DNA of 64,000 nucleotides from Bacilli bacterium (lineage in GTDB: Bacteria; Bacillota_I; Bacilli_A; RF39; UBA660). Each line of letters opens with the position of its first letter. Within the stretch, counting starts at the first letter, position 1. The position numbers and the translations under genes are program-made. Below the pieces are notes generated by a model. It ran no database searches. It saw nothing but the letters and a program-made list of their open reading frames with translations, and was not told the DNA's origin. Where the stretch lies: assembly GCA_017450205.1 (NCBI GenBank), contig JAFSVF010000009.1, forward strand, positions 1 to 64,000. The letters run 5' to 3'. Below are positions 24,595 through 32,551 of this stretch, piece by piece.

Positions 24595-25137
24595 ATGAGA
24601 CTTGGTGTTTATATTGGATCTTTTAATCCTGTTCATAATGGTCATATTAAGTTAGTTAATTATTTATTAGATAATAATTATGTAGATAAAATTTTAATAG
24701 TTACTACGAATGGTTATTGGGATAAAACTAATTTAGTAGATGTTAATGATAGAATTAATATGTTAAAGTTTTTTCAAAATGAAAGAGTATTAATAGATGA
24801 AACTCATAATAATATTCCTTATACTTATGAACTTATGAGAAGTTTAAGTAATGAATATAAAAATGATGAATTATATTTAATAATTGGTGCAGATAATATT
24901 ATTAATTTTGATAAATGGAAGAATTATGAAGAATTAATTAAATATAAAATAATTATTATGAATAGAGATAATATAGATATTAAGTCTTATACAGACACTT
25001 ATAAAGATTCTAATTTTATAATTGTAAGTAACTTTGATTATCTTGATGTTTCTTCAACAAAGATTAGAAATGATTTAAGTAATGAGTATTTAGATAATAA
25101 AGTGTTTAATTATATAAAGATGCATAATCTATATTAG
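24595..25137 (+). CDS. nadD: Nicotinate-nucleotide adenylyltransferase
   Basis: 180 residues beginning MRLGVYIGSFNPVHNGH, the signature (G-x-F-x-P-x-H-x-G-H) of NadD. The C-terminal DVSSTKIRNDL matches the SxTxxR motif. It makes nicotinate adenine dinucleotide from NaMN. The start is the ATG at 24595 after TAGGTGA; the in-frame GTG at 24586 lies inside that ribosome site. The usual yqeK/rsfS neighbours of Firmicutes nadD are absent, showing a regrouping into the NAD regulon. Confidence 0.93.
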   Translation: MRLGVYIGSFNPVHNGHIKLVNYLLDNNYVDKILIVTTNGYWDKTNLVDVNDRINMLKFFQNERVLIDETHNNIPYTYELMRSLSNEYKNDELYLIIGADNIINFDKWKNYEELIKYKIIIMNRDNIDIKSYTDTYKDSNFIIVSNFDYLDVSSTKIRNDLSNEYLDNKVFNYIKMHNLY

Positions 25138-25148
25138 GAGGTGTATAT

Positions 25149-25997
25149 ATGTTAGGAGCTATAATTGGTGATGTTGCAGGTTCATATTATGAGGTACTAG
25201 AAATAAGAAATCGTAATCGTGGGTTTAATGAAAGAGTAAAAATACTTGATAAAAATACTCCTTTATTTACAGAAAACTCTACTTATACTGATGATTCTAC
25301 ATTAACTTGTGCAATATATGATGCAATAGTTAATGGTAATAAAAATTATGAAAAGTACTTAAGAAGTTATGGACTTAAGGAATTAAGTTTAGGTGGAGAT
25401 AAATTTGGCAGAAATAGATTTGGAAGTGGATTTGTTGATTGGCTTTTAGGTAACGGAAGATGTGATAGTTATGGTAATGGATGTGCAATGAGAGTAAGTC
25501 CAGTTGGATATCTATTTGATACTCTAGAAGATGTAAAAAGAGAAAGTAAGAATGCTACAATTCCATCTCATAATCATAAAGATTCAATTAAGGCTAGTGA
25601 AGCAGTAGCAGTTGCTATATTTAAACTAAGAAATGGTGAAAATAAAGAAGATGTAATTGAATATATAAAGAACAACTATTATGATTTAGATTATGATTTA
25701 GAAGATCTACAAAGAAATAATAAGTTTTCTAGTAAAGCTTCTATTACTGTCCCTCAAGCATTTTATATATTTTCTATAGCTAATGGTTTTGAGGATACAA
25801 TTAGAAAAGCTATTTCTATTGGTGGAGATACGGATACAATTGCAGCAATTGCTGGTTCTATTGCTGAAAGTTTTTATGGTATTCCAGATAATATTAAGGA
25901 AGAGGTTAAAGAGTATTTAACTAAAGAACAAATAGATTTAATTTATAATTATAAGAGATATGGTGGTAAAGAATGCAAAAAGTTGTTGAAAGATTAA
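25149..25997 (+). CDS. ADP-ribosylglycohydrolase family protein
   Basis: 282 residues of the DraG/ARH family. The N-terminal GAIIGDVAGSYYE and STYTDDSTLTCAIYDAI and the C-terminal SIGGDTDTIAAIAGSIAESF supply the acidic residues for the two-magnesium site. It removes ADP-ribose from proteins or hydrolyses ADP-ribosyl compounds. In this operon it would work with the Nudix ADP-ribose pyrophosphatase to recycle NAD breakdown products. A perfect TAGGAGGTG precedes the start; it overlaps the next gene by 25 bases. Confidence 0.88.
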   Translation: MLGAIIGDVAGSYYEVLEIRNRNRGFNERVKILDKNTPLFTENSTYTDDSTLTCAIYDAIVNGNKNYEKYLRSYGLKELSLGGDKFGRNRFGSGFVDWLLGNGRCDSYGNGCAMRVSPVGYLFDTLEDVKRESKNATIPSHNHKDSIKASEAVAVAIFKLRNGENKEDVIEYIKNNYYDLDYDLEDLQRNNKFSSKASITVPQAFYIFSIANGFEDTIRKAISIGGDTDTIAAIAGSIAESFYGIPDNIKEEVKEYLTKEQIDLIYNYKRYGGKECKKLLKD

Positions 25998-26440
25998 AAG
26001 AATTAAATTTACATATTGCGACTATGGAATCGTGTACTGGTGGAGGAGTTGCTAATGCTATTACTAATGTTCCTGGTGCTAGTGAAGTACTTTTATTTAG
26101 TGCTGTAACTTATTCTAATGAATATAAAATTAAAATGGGTGTTAATAGTGAAACTATTGATAAATATAGTGTTTATTCAATGGAAGTTGCTAGAGAAATG
26201 AGTAAATCTATTAGTGATTTTGCTCATTCTGATATTGGTGTAGGAGTAACTGGTAAAATGGGTGTATTAGATCCAGCTAATCCATATGGAGATGATAATA
26301 CTATTTATGTAAGTATTTATAAAAAAGATGATGATACTTATCATACATTTAAGATGAATACTAAATATGAAGAAAGAAAAGACAATAAGGAATTAATTAT
26401 TGAAAGAATTCAAGATGTACTTTTAACATTATTAGATTAA
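25973..26440 (+). CDS. pncC: CinA C-terminal domain, NMN amidohydrolase
   Basis: 155 residues covering only the CinA C-terminal domain: LHIATMESCTGGGVANAITN, VTYSNEYKIKMGV and GVGVTGKMG. In bacteria this stand-alone domain (PncC) deamidates NMN to NaMN, linking NMN recycling to NadD and NadE. That fits its place at the end of the salvage operon. There is no N-terminal molybdopterin-like domain. Confidence 0.88.
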   Translation: MQKVVERLKELNLHIATMESCTGGGVANAITNVPGASEVLLFSAVTYSNEYKIKMGVNSETIDKYSVYSMEVAREMSKSISDFAHSDIGVGVTGKMGVLDPANPYGDDNTIYVSIYKKDDDTYHTFKMNTKYEERKDNKELIIERIQDVLLTLLD

Positions 26441-26455
26441 ATAGAGATACGAATA

Positions 26456-26464
26456 TGTTATAAT
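26456..26464 (+). promoter_or_regulatory. Extended -10 promoter of nrtR
   Basis: TG-t-TATAAT, ending 18 bases before the ATG at 26483. No copy of the 23-base inverted repeat is seen here, so autoregulation is not obvious. Confidence 0.65.
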
Positions 26465-26482
26465 TATTATAGAGGTGTAGTT

Positions 26483-27304
26483 ATGAAAGAATATAAAAGT
26501 GAAGAAGAATTTTTAAAAGATTATAATCCTGATGAATTCAAAAAATTATCTTTAACAACTGATATTTTAGTATTAAGTGTATCAAGTACTGATTCTTCTA
26601 ATTATCGTAAGACTGATGAAAAGAGTATGAGTGTATTACTTGTTAAAAGAGATAATTATCCTTTTAAAGATATGTGGTGCTTACCTGGTGGATTTGTAAT
26701 GTATGATGAAGATTTAGATGAGGCTCCTAAACGTATTTTAAAAAGAGAAACTAATTTAGATAATATCTACTTAGAACAATTATATACTTTTGGAAATCCT
26801 AATAGAGATCCTAGAATGCGTATTGTATCTACATCATATATGTCTTTAATTGATAAGAATAAGTTAAATGAGAATTTAAATAAAAATGCTTCTTGGTTTG
26901 ATATAACACTTTATGAAGAAAAGAATAATTTAGTTACTATTTGTTTAGATAATGGTGTTGATACTTTAAAATTTAGTATTAAAAAAGTTTTAAGAGAAGA
27001 AACTACAGATAGATATTCTTTTGAAGTAGTAGATAATAAATCAATTGCATTTGATCATCCACTTGTTATTCTTGCTGGTTTAGAGCGTCTTAGAAATAAA
27101 CTTGAATATACTGATATTGTATTTAATATGATGCCAAAGTATTTTACACTTGGAGAACTTCAAAAAGTATATGAAGTAATATTAGGCAAAAAATTACTTG
27201 ATCCTGCTTTTAGAAGAATTATTAAAGATAAAGTAAAGAAAACTAATAAAATGAAAACAGGTGAAGGACATAGACCTTCTGTGTTATTTGAATATAAAAA
27301 ATAA
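26483..27304 (+). CDS. nrtR: NrtR-type regulator with degenerate Nudix domain
   Basis: 273 residues. An N-terminal Nudix fold (SVLLVKRDNYPFKDMWCLPGG) is followed by a C-terminal winged helix (FTLGELQKVYEVILGKKLLD, FRRIIKDKV), the NrtR architecture. The Nudix box reads R84-I-L-K-R-E89 instead of R-E-x-x-E-E: two catalytic glutamates are replaced (Ile85, Arg88), so it should sense a ligand and not hydrolyse it. NrtR binds ADP-ribose or NAD-related ligands and represses NAD genes. It sits directly after the NAD operon, whose promoter carries matching inverted repeats. It has its own promoter and terminator. Confidence 0.85.
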   Translation: MKEYKSEEEFLKDYNPDEFKKLSLTTDILVLSVSSTDSSNYRKTDEKSMSVLLVKRDNYPFKDMWCLPGGFVMYDEDLDEAPKRILKRETNLDNIYLEQLYTFGNPNRDPRMRIVSTSYMSLIDKNKLNENLNKNASWFDITLYEEKNNLVTICLDNGVDTLKFSIKKVLREETTDRYSFEVVDNKSIAFDHPLVILAGLERLRNKLEYTDIVFNMMPKYFTLGELQKVYEVILGKKLLDPAFRRIIKDKVKKTNKMKTGEGHRPSVLFEYKK

Positions 27305-27332
27305 AAAGTACTCAATAATGAGTATTTTTTTT
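27303..27332 (+). terminator. Rho-independent terminator after nrtR
   Basis: Stem with core TACTCA/TGAGTA extended by A/T pairs, loop ATAA, T-run of eight. Confidence 0.8.
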
Positions 27333-27395
27333 ACAAAATAAATTTAAATTTTGAAAATAAAATTTTAAAATATAGAATTCTACAAAAGTAGTAAT

Positions 27396-27424
27396 AAAAC
27401 CATTAGAAAACTAATGGTTTTTAT
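27396..27424 (+). terminator. Second terminator, no gene in between
   Basis: Eleven-base stem AAAACCATTAG with CTAATGGTTTT, loop AAAA, T-rich tail. About 60 bases of A/T-rich sequence between the two terminators contain no gene that I can see. Confidence 0.75.
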
Positions 27425-27432
27425 TTATTTTA

Positions 27433-27441
27433 TGATAAAAT
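27433..27441 (+). promoter_or_regulatory. Extended -10 promoter of recD2
   Basis: TG-a-TAAAAT, ending only 16 bases before the ATG at 27458, so the leader would be about 10 bases. Confidence 0.6.
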
Positions 27442-27457
27442 ATATATTGTGATTAAA

Positions 27458-29650
27458 ATGGAATATATTAAAGGAAAATTTAAAAGTACTATTTTTGAAA
27501 ATACATCAAGTGGATATACAGTTGGTCTTTTTAGAGTGTCTGAAGTTAGTGATAACTTAAAAAGTATGATTGCTGTTCCTTCGACTATTTCATTTACTGG
27601 TTATTTTGCAGGATTAAATAGTGATGATAATTATTTATTTAATGGTGAATATATTAAACATGAAAGATTTGGATATCAGTTTAAAGTAGAAAGTTATTCT
27701 AAAGTTGAACCTACTGGTGAAGATCAAGTAATAGATTTTTTAACTTCATCTTTTGTTAAAGGATGCGGTAAGAAGACTGCTGAAAAGATTGTTAAAGCAT
27801 TAGGTGAAAATGCTTTAGAGTTAATAAAGAAAGATAAGAATAACTTAATTAAAGCTGGAGTATCTTTAAAGACTGCTACTACAATATATGATTCTTTAAT
27901 GGACTATTATGGACAAGATGAACTTATAATGTATCTAAAAGGATTAGGTTTTTCTGTTAAAGAGATTACTAAACTTATTTCTAGATATGGTAAAAGAATA
28001 AAAGATATATTAACTAATGATTTATATAGTTTGATTGATATAGTAGATTTTAAAAAGTTAGATGAGGTATTCTTTAATCTTTTTGATGAAACTAATGATA
28101 TGAGAGTACTCGGTTGCTTTATAGAAACTTTAAAAAGATTATCTTTTGAAAATGGAGATACTTATTCTACTAAAGATGAAATATATGAATATATGATGAA
28201 TGTATTTAAAATTGATTTATATGATAGATTTGATTTCTACGAAAAGATACTTAAGAATAATTATTTAATTAAAGTTAAAGATGATAGATATTATTTATAT
28301 GAAATTTATCATGATGAAAAAAATATTGCAGATAATCTTTATAGAAGAGTTAATTTTGATGCTACTCCAATTAAGAATATAGATAATAAGATAGAGTTAA
28401 TTGAAAGAGATTATTCTATTGAATATAATAAAGAACAAAAAAGAGCTATTAAAGAAGCTCTTCAAAATCAAATAACTATTATTACTGGAGGTCCTGGTAC
28501 TGGAAAGACTACAATCATTAATGGAATTATAAGACTTTATCAAGAAGTTGAGAATGTTCCTATGCATAAAATGAAAGATAGAGTTCAATTACTTGCACCA
28601 ACTGGTAGAGCATCTAAAAGAATGAGTGAAACCACATGTTTTCCTTCTTCTACAATTCATAGATATTTAAAATGGAATCATGATACTGGTGATTTTGCGG
28701 TTAATGAATATAATAAAACTAAACATGATTTAATTATTATTGATGAGTTATCTATGATAGATACTAATCTTTTTTCATCGCTTCTTGATGGTATAAATGA
28801 TTATGCAAGATTAATACTTGTAGGAGATTCTAATCAACTTCCTTCAGTGGGAGCTGGTAATATATTAAAAGATTTAATTGATTCTGATATGATACCTCAT
28901 ATTGATTTAAAAAATATTTATAGACAAAGCGCTAATTCATTTATTCCAACACTTGCAAGTGAGATAAAAAATGTTTTTATTGAATCAGATTTAAGTTTAA
29001 AAAGAGATGATTATAACTTTATTAAATGTGATCGAACTCAAATAAAACAAATGATTTATGAAATAATTCAAATGGCTAAGAATAAAGGATTAAATGAAAA
29101 AGATATGCAAGTACTTATTCCTATGTATAAGGGAGAAAATGGTATAGATAATATAAATCAATTATTACAAGATATATTTAATCCAAGTAGTGATTCTAAA
29201 AAAGAAATAACTATAGGTACGACTGTATTTAGAGAGAAAGATAAAATTATTAATTTAGTTAATAATGTAGATAATAATATATTTAATGGAGATATTGGTT
29301 ATATAACAAAGATTAATCCTAAAAAGAATGATGAGATAATGGAAGTAGACTTTTATGGTAATAAAGTTACTTTTAAAAGAGAAGAGTTAAGTGCTAATAT
29401 AATTAAGCATGCTTATGCTATGTCTATTCATAAGAGTCAAGGTAGTGAATTTAATCATGTTATTATGCCTGTATCTAGAGAGTATTCTAGAATGCTTTAT
29501 AATAAACTTTTATATACTGGAGTATCTAGAGCAAAGAAGTCTTTACTACTTATTGGAGATGAAAGTGCGTTTATTAGTGGTGTTAATAATTCATATTCAG
29601 AAGTTAGAAAAACAAGTTTAAAAGAGTTATTATTAGAACATATAAAATAG
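27458..29650 (+). CDS. recD2: RecD2-type DNA helicase
   Basis: 730 residues. An N-terminal OB-like region (TIFENTSSGYTVGLFRV) is followed by helix-hairpin-helix segments (FVKGCGKKTAEKIVKALG; SLKTATTIYDSL). The SF1B helicase core has Walker A GGPGTGKTT (344-352), LAPTGRASKRMSE, Walker B LIIIDELSMID, VGDSNQLPSVGAGN and C-terminal AMSIHKSQGSEF. This is the RecBC-independent RecD2 of Firmicutes, a 5'-3' helicase active in repair and replication stress. Start: ATG at 27458, with GTG at 27449 as an alternative; neither has a strong ribosome site. Confidence 0.92.
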   Translation: MEYIKGKFKSTIFENTSSGYTVGLFRVSEVSDNLKSMIAVPSTISFTGYFAGLNSDDNYLFNGEYIKHERFGYQFKVESYSKVEPTGEDQVIDFLTSSFVKGCGKKTAEKIVKALGENALELIKKDKNNLIKAGVSLKTATTIYDSLMDYYGQDELIMYLKGLGFSVKEITKLISRYGKRIKDILTNDLYSLIDIVDFKKLDEVFFNLFDETNDMRVLGCFIETLKRLSFENGDTYSTKDEIYEYMMNVFKIDLYDRFDFYEKILKNNYLIKVKDDRYYLYEIYHDEKNIADNLYRRVNFDATPIKNIDNKIELIERDYSIEYNKEQKRAIKEALQNQITIITGGPGTGKTTIINGIIRLYQEVENVPMHKMKDRVQLLAPTGRASKRMSETTCFPSSTIHRYLKWNHDTGDFAVNEYNKTKHDLIIIDELSMIDTNLFSSLLDGINDYARLILVGDSNQLPSVGAGNILKDLIDSDMIPHIDLKNIYRQSANSFIPTLASEIKNVFIESDLSLKRDDYNFIKCDRTQIKQMIYEIIQMAKNKGLNEKDMQVLIPMYKGENGIDNINQLLQDIFNPSSDSKKEITIGTTVFREKDKIINLVNNVDNNIFNGDIGYITKINPKKNDEIMEVDFYGNKVTFKREELSANIIKHAYAMSIHKSQGSEFNHVIMPVSREYSRMLYNKLLYTGVSRAKKSLLLIGDESAFISGVNNSYSEVRKTSLKELLLEHIK

Positions 29651-29674
29651 CGAGTAATTTACTCGCTATTTTAA
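29645..29674. terminator. Bidirectional terminator
   Basis: Twelve-base stem AAAATAGCGAGT with ACTCGCTATTTT, five-base loop. The TAG of recD2 (29648-29650) and the TAG of the minus-strand gene (29666-29668) both lie inside the stem. Confidence 0.9.
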
Positions 29675-30589
29675 TTCTAAATAAACGTTTTTATCAAATG
29701 TATGTGAAGTAGTATCTAATTCATGTAGTTCTTCAGTAGATATCATAAAGAACTTATCACTAATGGTACCTAATATATTATTTGTAGGGTCATCCCATGT
29801 TGCATCTATATGATAGTATGAACCATCAATTTTAACTACATTCCAAATATGAGTTTCACTTGCTACTTTAAAGTTTTCTACACCAAGTTTATCAAATAGA
29901 AGGGCAAGTGTATCGGCATAACCAGTACATATTGCTAGTTTATTTTTAAATAAACCGTAAGATGTATTTGATTGATGTAATCCTTTTCCGTATAGAGCAA
30001 GTTCGCCTTCATAGTTTGTATCATATTCACTATATTGAACTACATAATCATGTATTGCTTTAAGTTTTTCTGTAATAGTCATTTCTTTAGTAACTGTATT
30101 CTTTAAAACTTCATCTAAGTATTTTTCTGTTTCTACTACCATGTCATCATCATAAAGATAACTAAATGATAGATTAACTTTTCCTGAAGTATCATAATAA
30201 ATAGAGATATTAGTAAAATTATTATATGGACTTACTAAGTTACCAATTATAGTTAATTCTTCATCATTATCTTTACTAGTTGCTTTTGATATATCATTAT
30301 AGCATTCTTTATATTCTAGAGGACAATAAAATGTAACAGTTGAAAATCTTTTATCAAGAGATGTATAAATTATATTTAGTATATCTTGATAATTATGTGG
30401 AGTTAATTCATTAGTAATTGAAATGTATTGATAATTCTTATTTTTAGAATATAAATTCTTTGTTGTTGTGTATGAAGGTTGTCTAATATTATTAATTATA
30501 TAAATAGTATTATCAATAATAATATCTTGATATGCGTATACAAGAACTGCAGCAAGTAAGAATAAAAGTAGAGTAATTATTTTTCTCAT
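29666..30589 (-). CDS. Exported transglutaminase-like cysteine protein
   Basis: 307 residues. The N-terminus MRKIITLLLFLLAAVLVYAY is a signal anchor. The C-terminal transglutaminase-like domain has the full triad: Cys221 in LAICTGYADTLALLFDKLG, His247 in ETHIWNVVKIDG and Asp262 in YHIDATWDDP. This is the protease-like form found in bacterial cell-surface or wall-associated proteins. Substrate unknown. It is the last gene before a bidirectional terminator and is transcribed alone from a minus-strand extended -10 promoter. Confidence 0.82.
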   Translation of the reverse strand: MRKIITLLLFLLAAVLVYAYQDIIIDNTIYIINNIRQPSYTTTKNLYSKNKNYQYISITNELTPHNYQDILNIIYTSLDKRFSTVTFYCPLEYKECYNDISKATSKDNDEELTIIGNLVSPYNNFTNISIYYDTSGKVNLSFSYLYDDDMVVETEKYLDEVLKNTVTKEMTITEKLKAIHDYVVQYSEYDTNYEGELALYGKGLHQSNTSYGLFKNKLAICTGYADTLALLFDKLGVENFKVASETHIWNVVKIDGSYYHIDATWDDPTNNILGTISDKFFMISTEELHELDTTSHTFDKNVYLELK

Positions 30590-30604
30590 ATTATCACCAA
30601 TTTA

Positions 30605-30613
30605 AATATATCA
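30605..30613 (-). promoter_or_regulatory. Extended -10 promoter (minus strand)
   Basis: Read on the minus strand: TG-a-TATATT, 15 bases before the ATG of the transglutaminase-like gene. Confidence 0.5.
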
Positions 30614-30635
30614 TATAAATACTTAAAAAAAAGAA

Positions 30636-30670
30636 TAAAAAAAAGAAATGTTATTATTTAGACATTTCTT
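30636..30670 (-). terminator. rpsT terminator
   Basis: On the minus strand: stem AAGAAATGT with ACATTTCTT, loop containing the rpsT stop codon, long T-run. Confidence 0.8.
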
Positions 30671-30920
30671 TAACTTTTTTATTTAATCTAGACTTTTCTC
30701 TAGCACAAGTATTTTTCTTAACAATACCTTTAGAACAAGCTTTATCGATATCTGGAATGAATTTCTTTAATTCAGCTTGAGCTACATCTTTTTCACCTTT
30801 AGCTACTGCAGCTTCAATTCTTTTCATATCGTTTTTAATTCTAGATCTGATTGCATGATTAGCAATAGCTCTTTTAGCATCAGTCTTAATAGATTTTTTA
30901 GCGCTTTTAATATTAGCCAT
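30654..30920 (-). CDS. rpsT: Ribosomal protein S20 (bS20)
   Basis: 88 residues starting MANIKSAKKSIKTDAKRAIA, the standard S20 beginning, with the typical Lys/Ala-rich helical body (FIPDIDKACSKGIVKKNTCA). It binds 16S rRNA early in 30S assembly. The start was set at the MANIKSAKK methionine after GGAAGGAGCG; upstream in-frame codons are leader sequence. Isolated monocistronic rpsT is usual in Firmicutes. Confidence 0.97.
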   Translation of the reverse strand: MANIKSAKKSIKTDAKRAIANHAIRSRIKNDMKRIEAAVAKGEKDVAQAELKKFIPDIDKACSKGIVKKNTCAREKSRLNKKVKEMSK

Positions 30921-30955
30921 GAGTTCTATTCGCTCCTTCCTTAAATACATATAAG

Positions 30956-30984
30956 ATTGTACCAAAAATAATTTTAAAAATCAA
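30956..30984 (-). promoter_or_regulatory. rpsT promoter
   Basis: Minus strand: -35 TTGATT (30979-30984), 17-base spacer, extended -10 TG-g-TACAAT (30956-30961). Leader of about 30 bases with a full GGAAGGAG ribosome site. Confidence 0.75.
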
Positions 30985-31041
30985 ATAATTTTTACTAATT
31001 TGTTAAAATAGTTAGATTTTATAGTTTAAAGTTTACTAATA

Positions 31042-31050
31042 TGATAAAAT
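31042..31050 (+). promoter_or_regulatory. Extended -10 promoter of yqeG-yqeH-mutL
   Basis: TG-a-TAAAAT, 22 bases before the ATG at 31073, which follows TTGGAGGT. Confidence 0.65.
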
Positions 31051-31072
31051 TATATTGATTTGGAGGTACTTT

Positions 31073-31597
31073 ATGTTTGATAAATTAGTCCCTGATAAAT
31101 ATTTTAAAAGCATATATAATATTAAATATAAAAACTTAAAACAATCAGGAATAAAGTGTTTAATTTTTAGTATAAATAATACATTGGTAGCTGATTCTTT
31201 TAAGAAACCTACTAATAAAGTTAAAGACTTATTTGAAGATTTAAAGAATATGGGTTTTAGAATTCTTTTAGTAAGTAATCAATCTAAAAGAAAAGTTACA
31301 CCATTTAAAGAATTATTATGTGTAGATAGTGCTTATTTTGCACTTAAACCACTTAAGTTTAAGTATAAAAAAATACTTAAGATATATAATTTAGAAAGTC
31401 ATCAAGTAGCATGTATTGGTTCATCTCTTTTATTTGATGTATTAGGTGCGAATAGAATGGATTTTACATCAATTTATGTTAATCCAATTAGTGAAGATAT
31501 TAATGCTTTATCTAAAATAAGTAGAAAAGTTGAAGATCATTTTTCAAAGAGATTAACTAAAAAAGGATTATTTAGAAAGGGTAGATATTATGAATAA
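31073..31597 (+). CDS. yqeG: YqeG-like HAD protein, catalytic residues lost
   Basis: 174 residues. The YqeG family is clear from MFDKLVPDKYFKSIYNIKYKN, LVSNQSKRKV, LKPLKFKYKK and VLGANRMDF, and from the partner gene yqeH directly downstream. The HAD nucleophile motif DxDNTL is here S33-I-N35-N-T-L, so both the nucleophilic and the acid/base Asp are gone. The motif IV Asp in GDQ is Ser117 (IGSSLLFDVLG). Phosphatase activity is therefore unlikely; a structural or ribosome-assembly role remains possible. It overlaps yqeH by eight bases. Confidence 0.85.
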   Translation: MFDKLVPDKYFKSIYNIKYKNLKQSGIKCLIFSINNTLVADSFKKPTNKVKDLFEDLKNMGFRILLVSNQSKRKVTPFKELLCVDSAYFALKPLKFKYKKILKIYNLESHQVACIGSSLLFDVLGANRMDFTSIYVNPISEDINALSKISRKVEDHFSKRLTKKGLFRKGRYYE

Positions 31598-32549
31598 GAT
31601 TTGTTATGGTTGTGGTGCTAAATTACAAACTAAAAATAAAGATGAAGTTGGATATATTCCACCACATAAAAGTGATTCAACTTATTGTATGAGATGTTTT
31701 CGTATGATTCATTATGGTGAATCTAATAAAGGGTATTTACCTAAAACTAAAGAACAAATTATTAAAAGAGTTAATGGTGATAAAAAGTTTGCAATCTTCT
31801 TAGTTGATTTTCTTAATTTAAATCAAGAAGTAATTGATATTTATAATTCTATTAAGTGTGAAAAGTTACTCGTTATTAATAAATGTGAACTTATACCTAA
31901 TGAAATTTATAAAAGAAAACTAATTGATTATGTTAGAGACGAATATCATGTAGATGGTGATATTAAAATTAAAGGTGGTACTAAGAATCATGGTATTAAT
32001 AGTATTTATAGATATTTAACTGAAAGAGGAATTGAAGAAACTTTTGTTTTAGGCTTATCTAATTCAGGTAAATCTACATTTATTAATGATTTAATTCATA
32101 TTAATAAATCTAAAGCAAAACCTATAAATACTAATTCAAAAGCTAATACTACTTTAGATTTTATTAAAGTTAAAATTGATGAAGATTTAATTGTATATGA
32201 TTCTCCTGGATTTATTTTAGAAAATAATGCCGATAGTGATGCATATGATCAATATATAAAAACACTTACATTTAATATGAAGTCTGGTGAAGTTATCTCA
32301 CTTATAAATGGTAAATATTATTTTAAATTTAGTGAAGATACTCCAATTAATATATTTATAAATGGTAAGGGAAAACATAAAAAGTATTATAAAGAGATTG
32401 AACTTAGAAATAATGTTGAATTAGATAATGATAATATGGATATTGTTATTCTAGGTGTAGGTTTTATTAGAATAAAGAATAAAGGGATTGTTAAGACAAA
32501 TGTTGATACTAAATATATTGAAATAAGAAATTCAATGTTTGGAGAATAA
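31590..32549 (+). CDS. yqeH: Ribosome biogenesis GTPase YqeH
   Basis: 319 residues, somewhat shorter than the usual 360-370. The N-terminal zinc finger has Cys pairs CYGCG and CMRCFRMIHYG. The circularly permuted GTPase order is G4 (NKCEL) before G1 (GLSNSGKST) and G3 (DSPG). The C-terminal domain is compact (DIVILGVGFIRIKNKG). YqeH assists 30S subunit assembly. The yqeG-yqeH pairing is conserved in Firmicutes, but the usual followers (aroE, yhbY, nadD, yqeK) are replaced here by mutL. Confidence 0.92.
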   Translation: MNKICYGCGAKLQTKNKDEVGYIPPHKSDSTYCMRCFRMIHYGESNKGYLPKTKEQIIKRVNGDKKFAIFLVDFLNLNQEVIDIYNSIKCEKLLVINKCELIPNEIYKRKLIDYVRDEYHVDGDIKIKGGTKNHGINSIYRYLTERGIEETFVLGLSNSGKSTFINDLIHINKSKAKPINTNSKANTTLDFIKVKIDEDLIVYDSPGFILENNADSDAYDQYIKTLTFNMKSGEVISLINGKYYFKFSEDTPINIFINGKGKHKKYYKEIELRNNVELDNDNMDIVILGVGFIRIKNKGIVKTNVDTKYIEIRNSMFGE

Positions 32550-32551
32550 TC

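Noticed and set aside
26456-26475. GTTATAATTATTATAG near the nrtR promoter as a fourth NrtR operator
   Set aside because: It lacks the AAAAT spacer and the outer half-site bases; it is explained by the extended -10 box.
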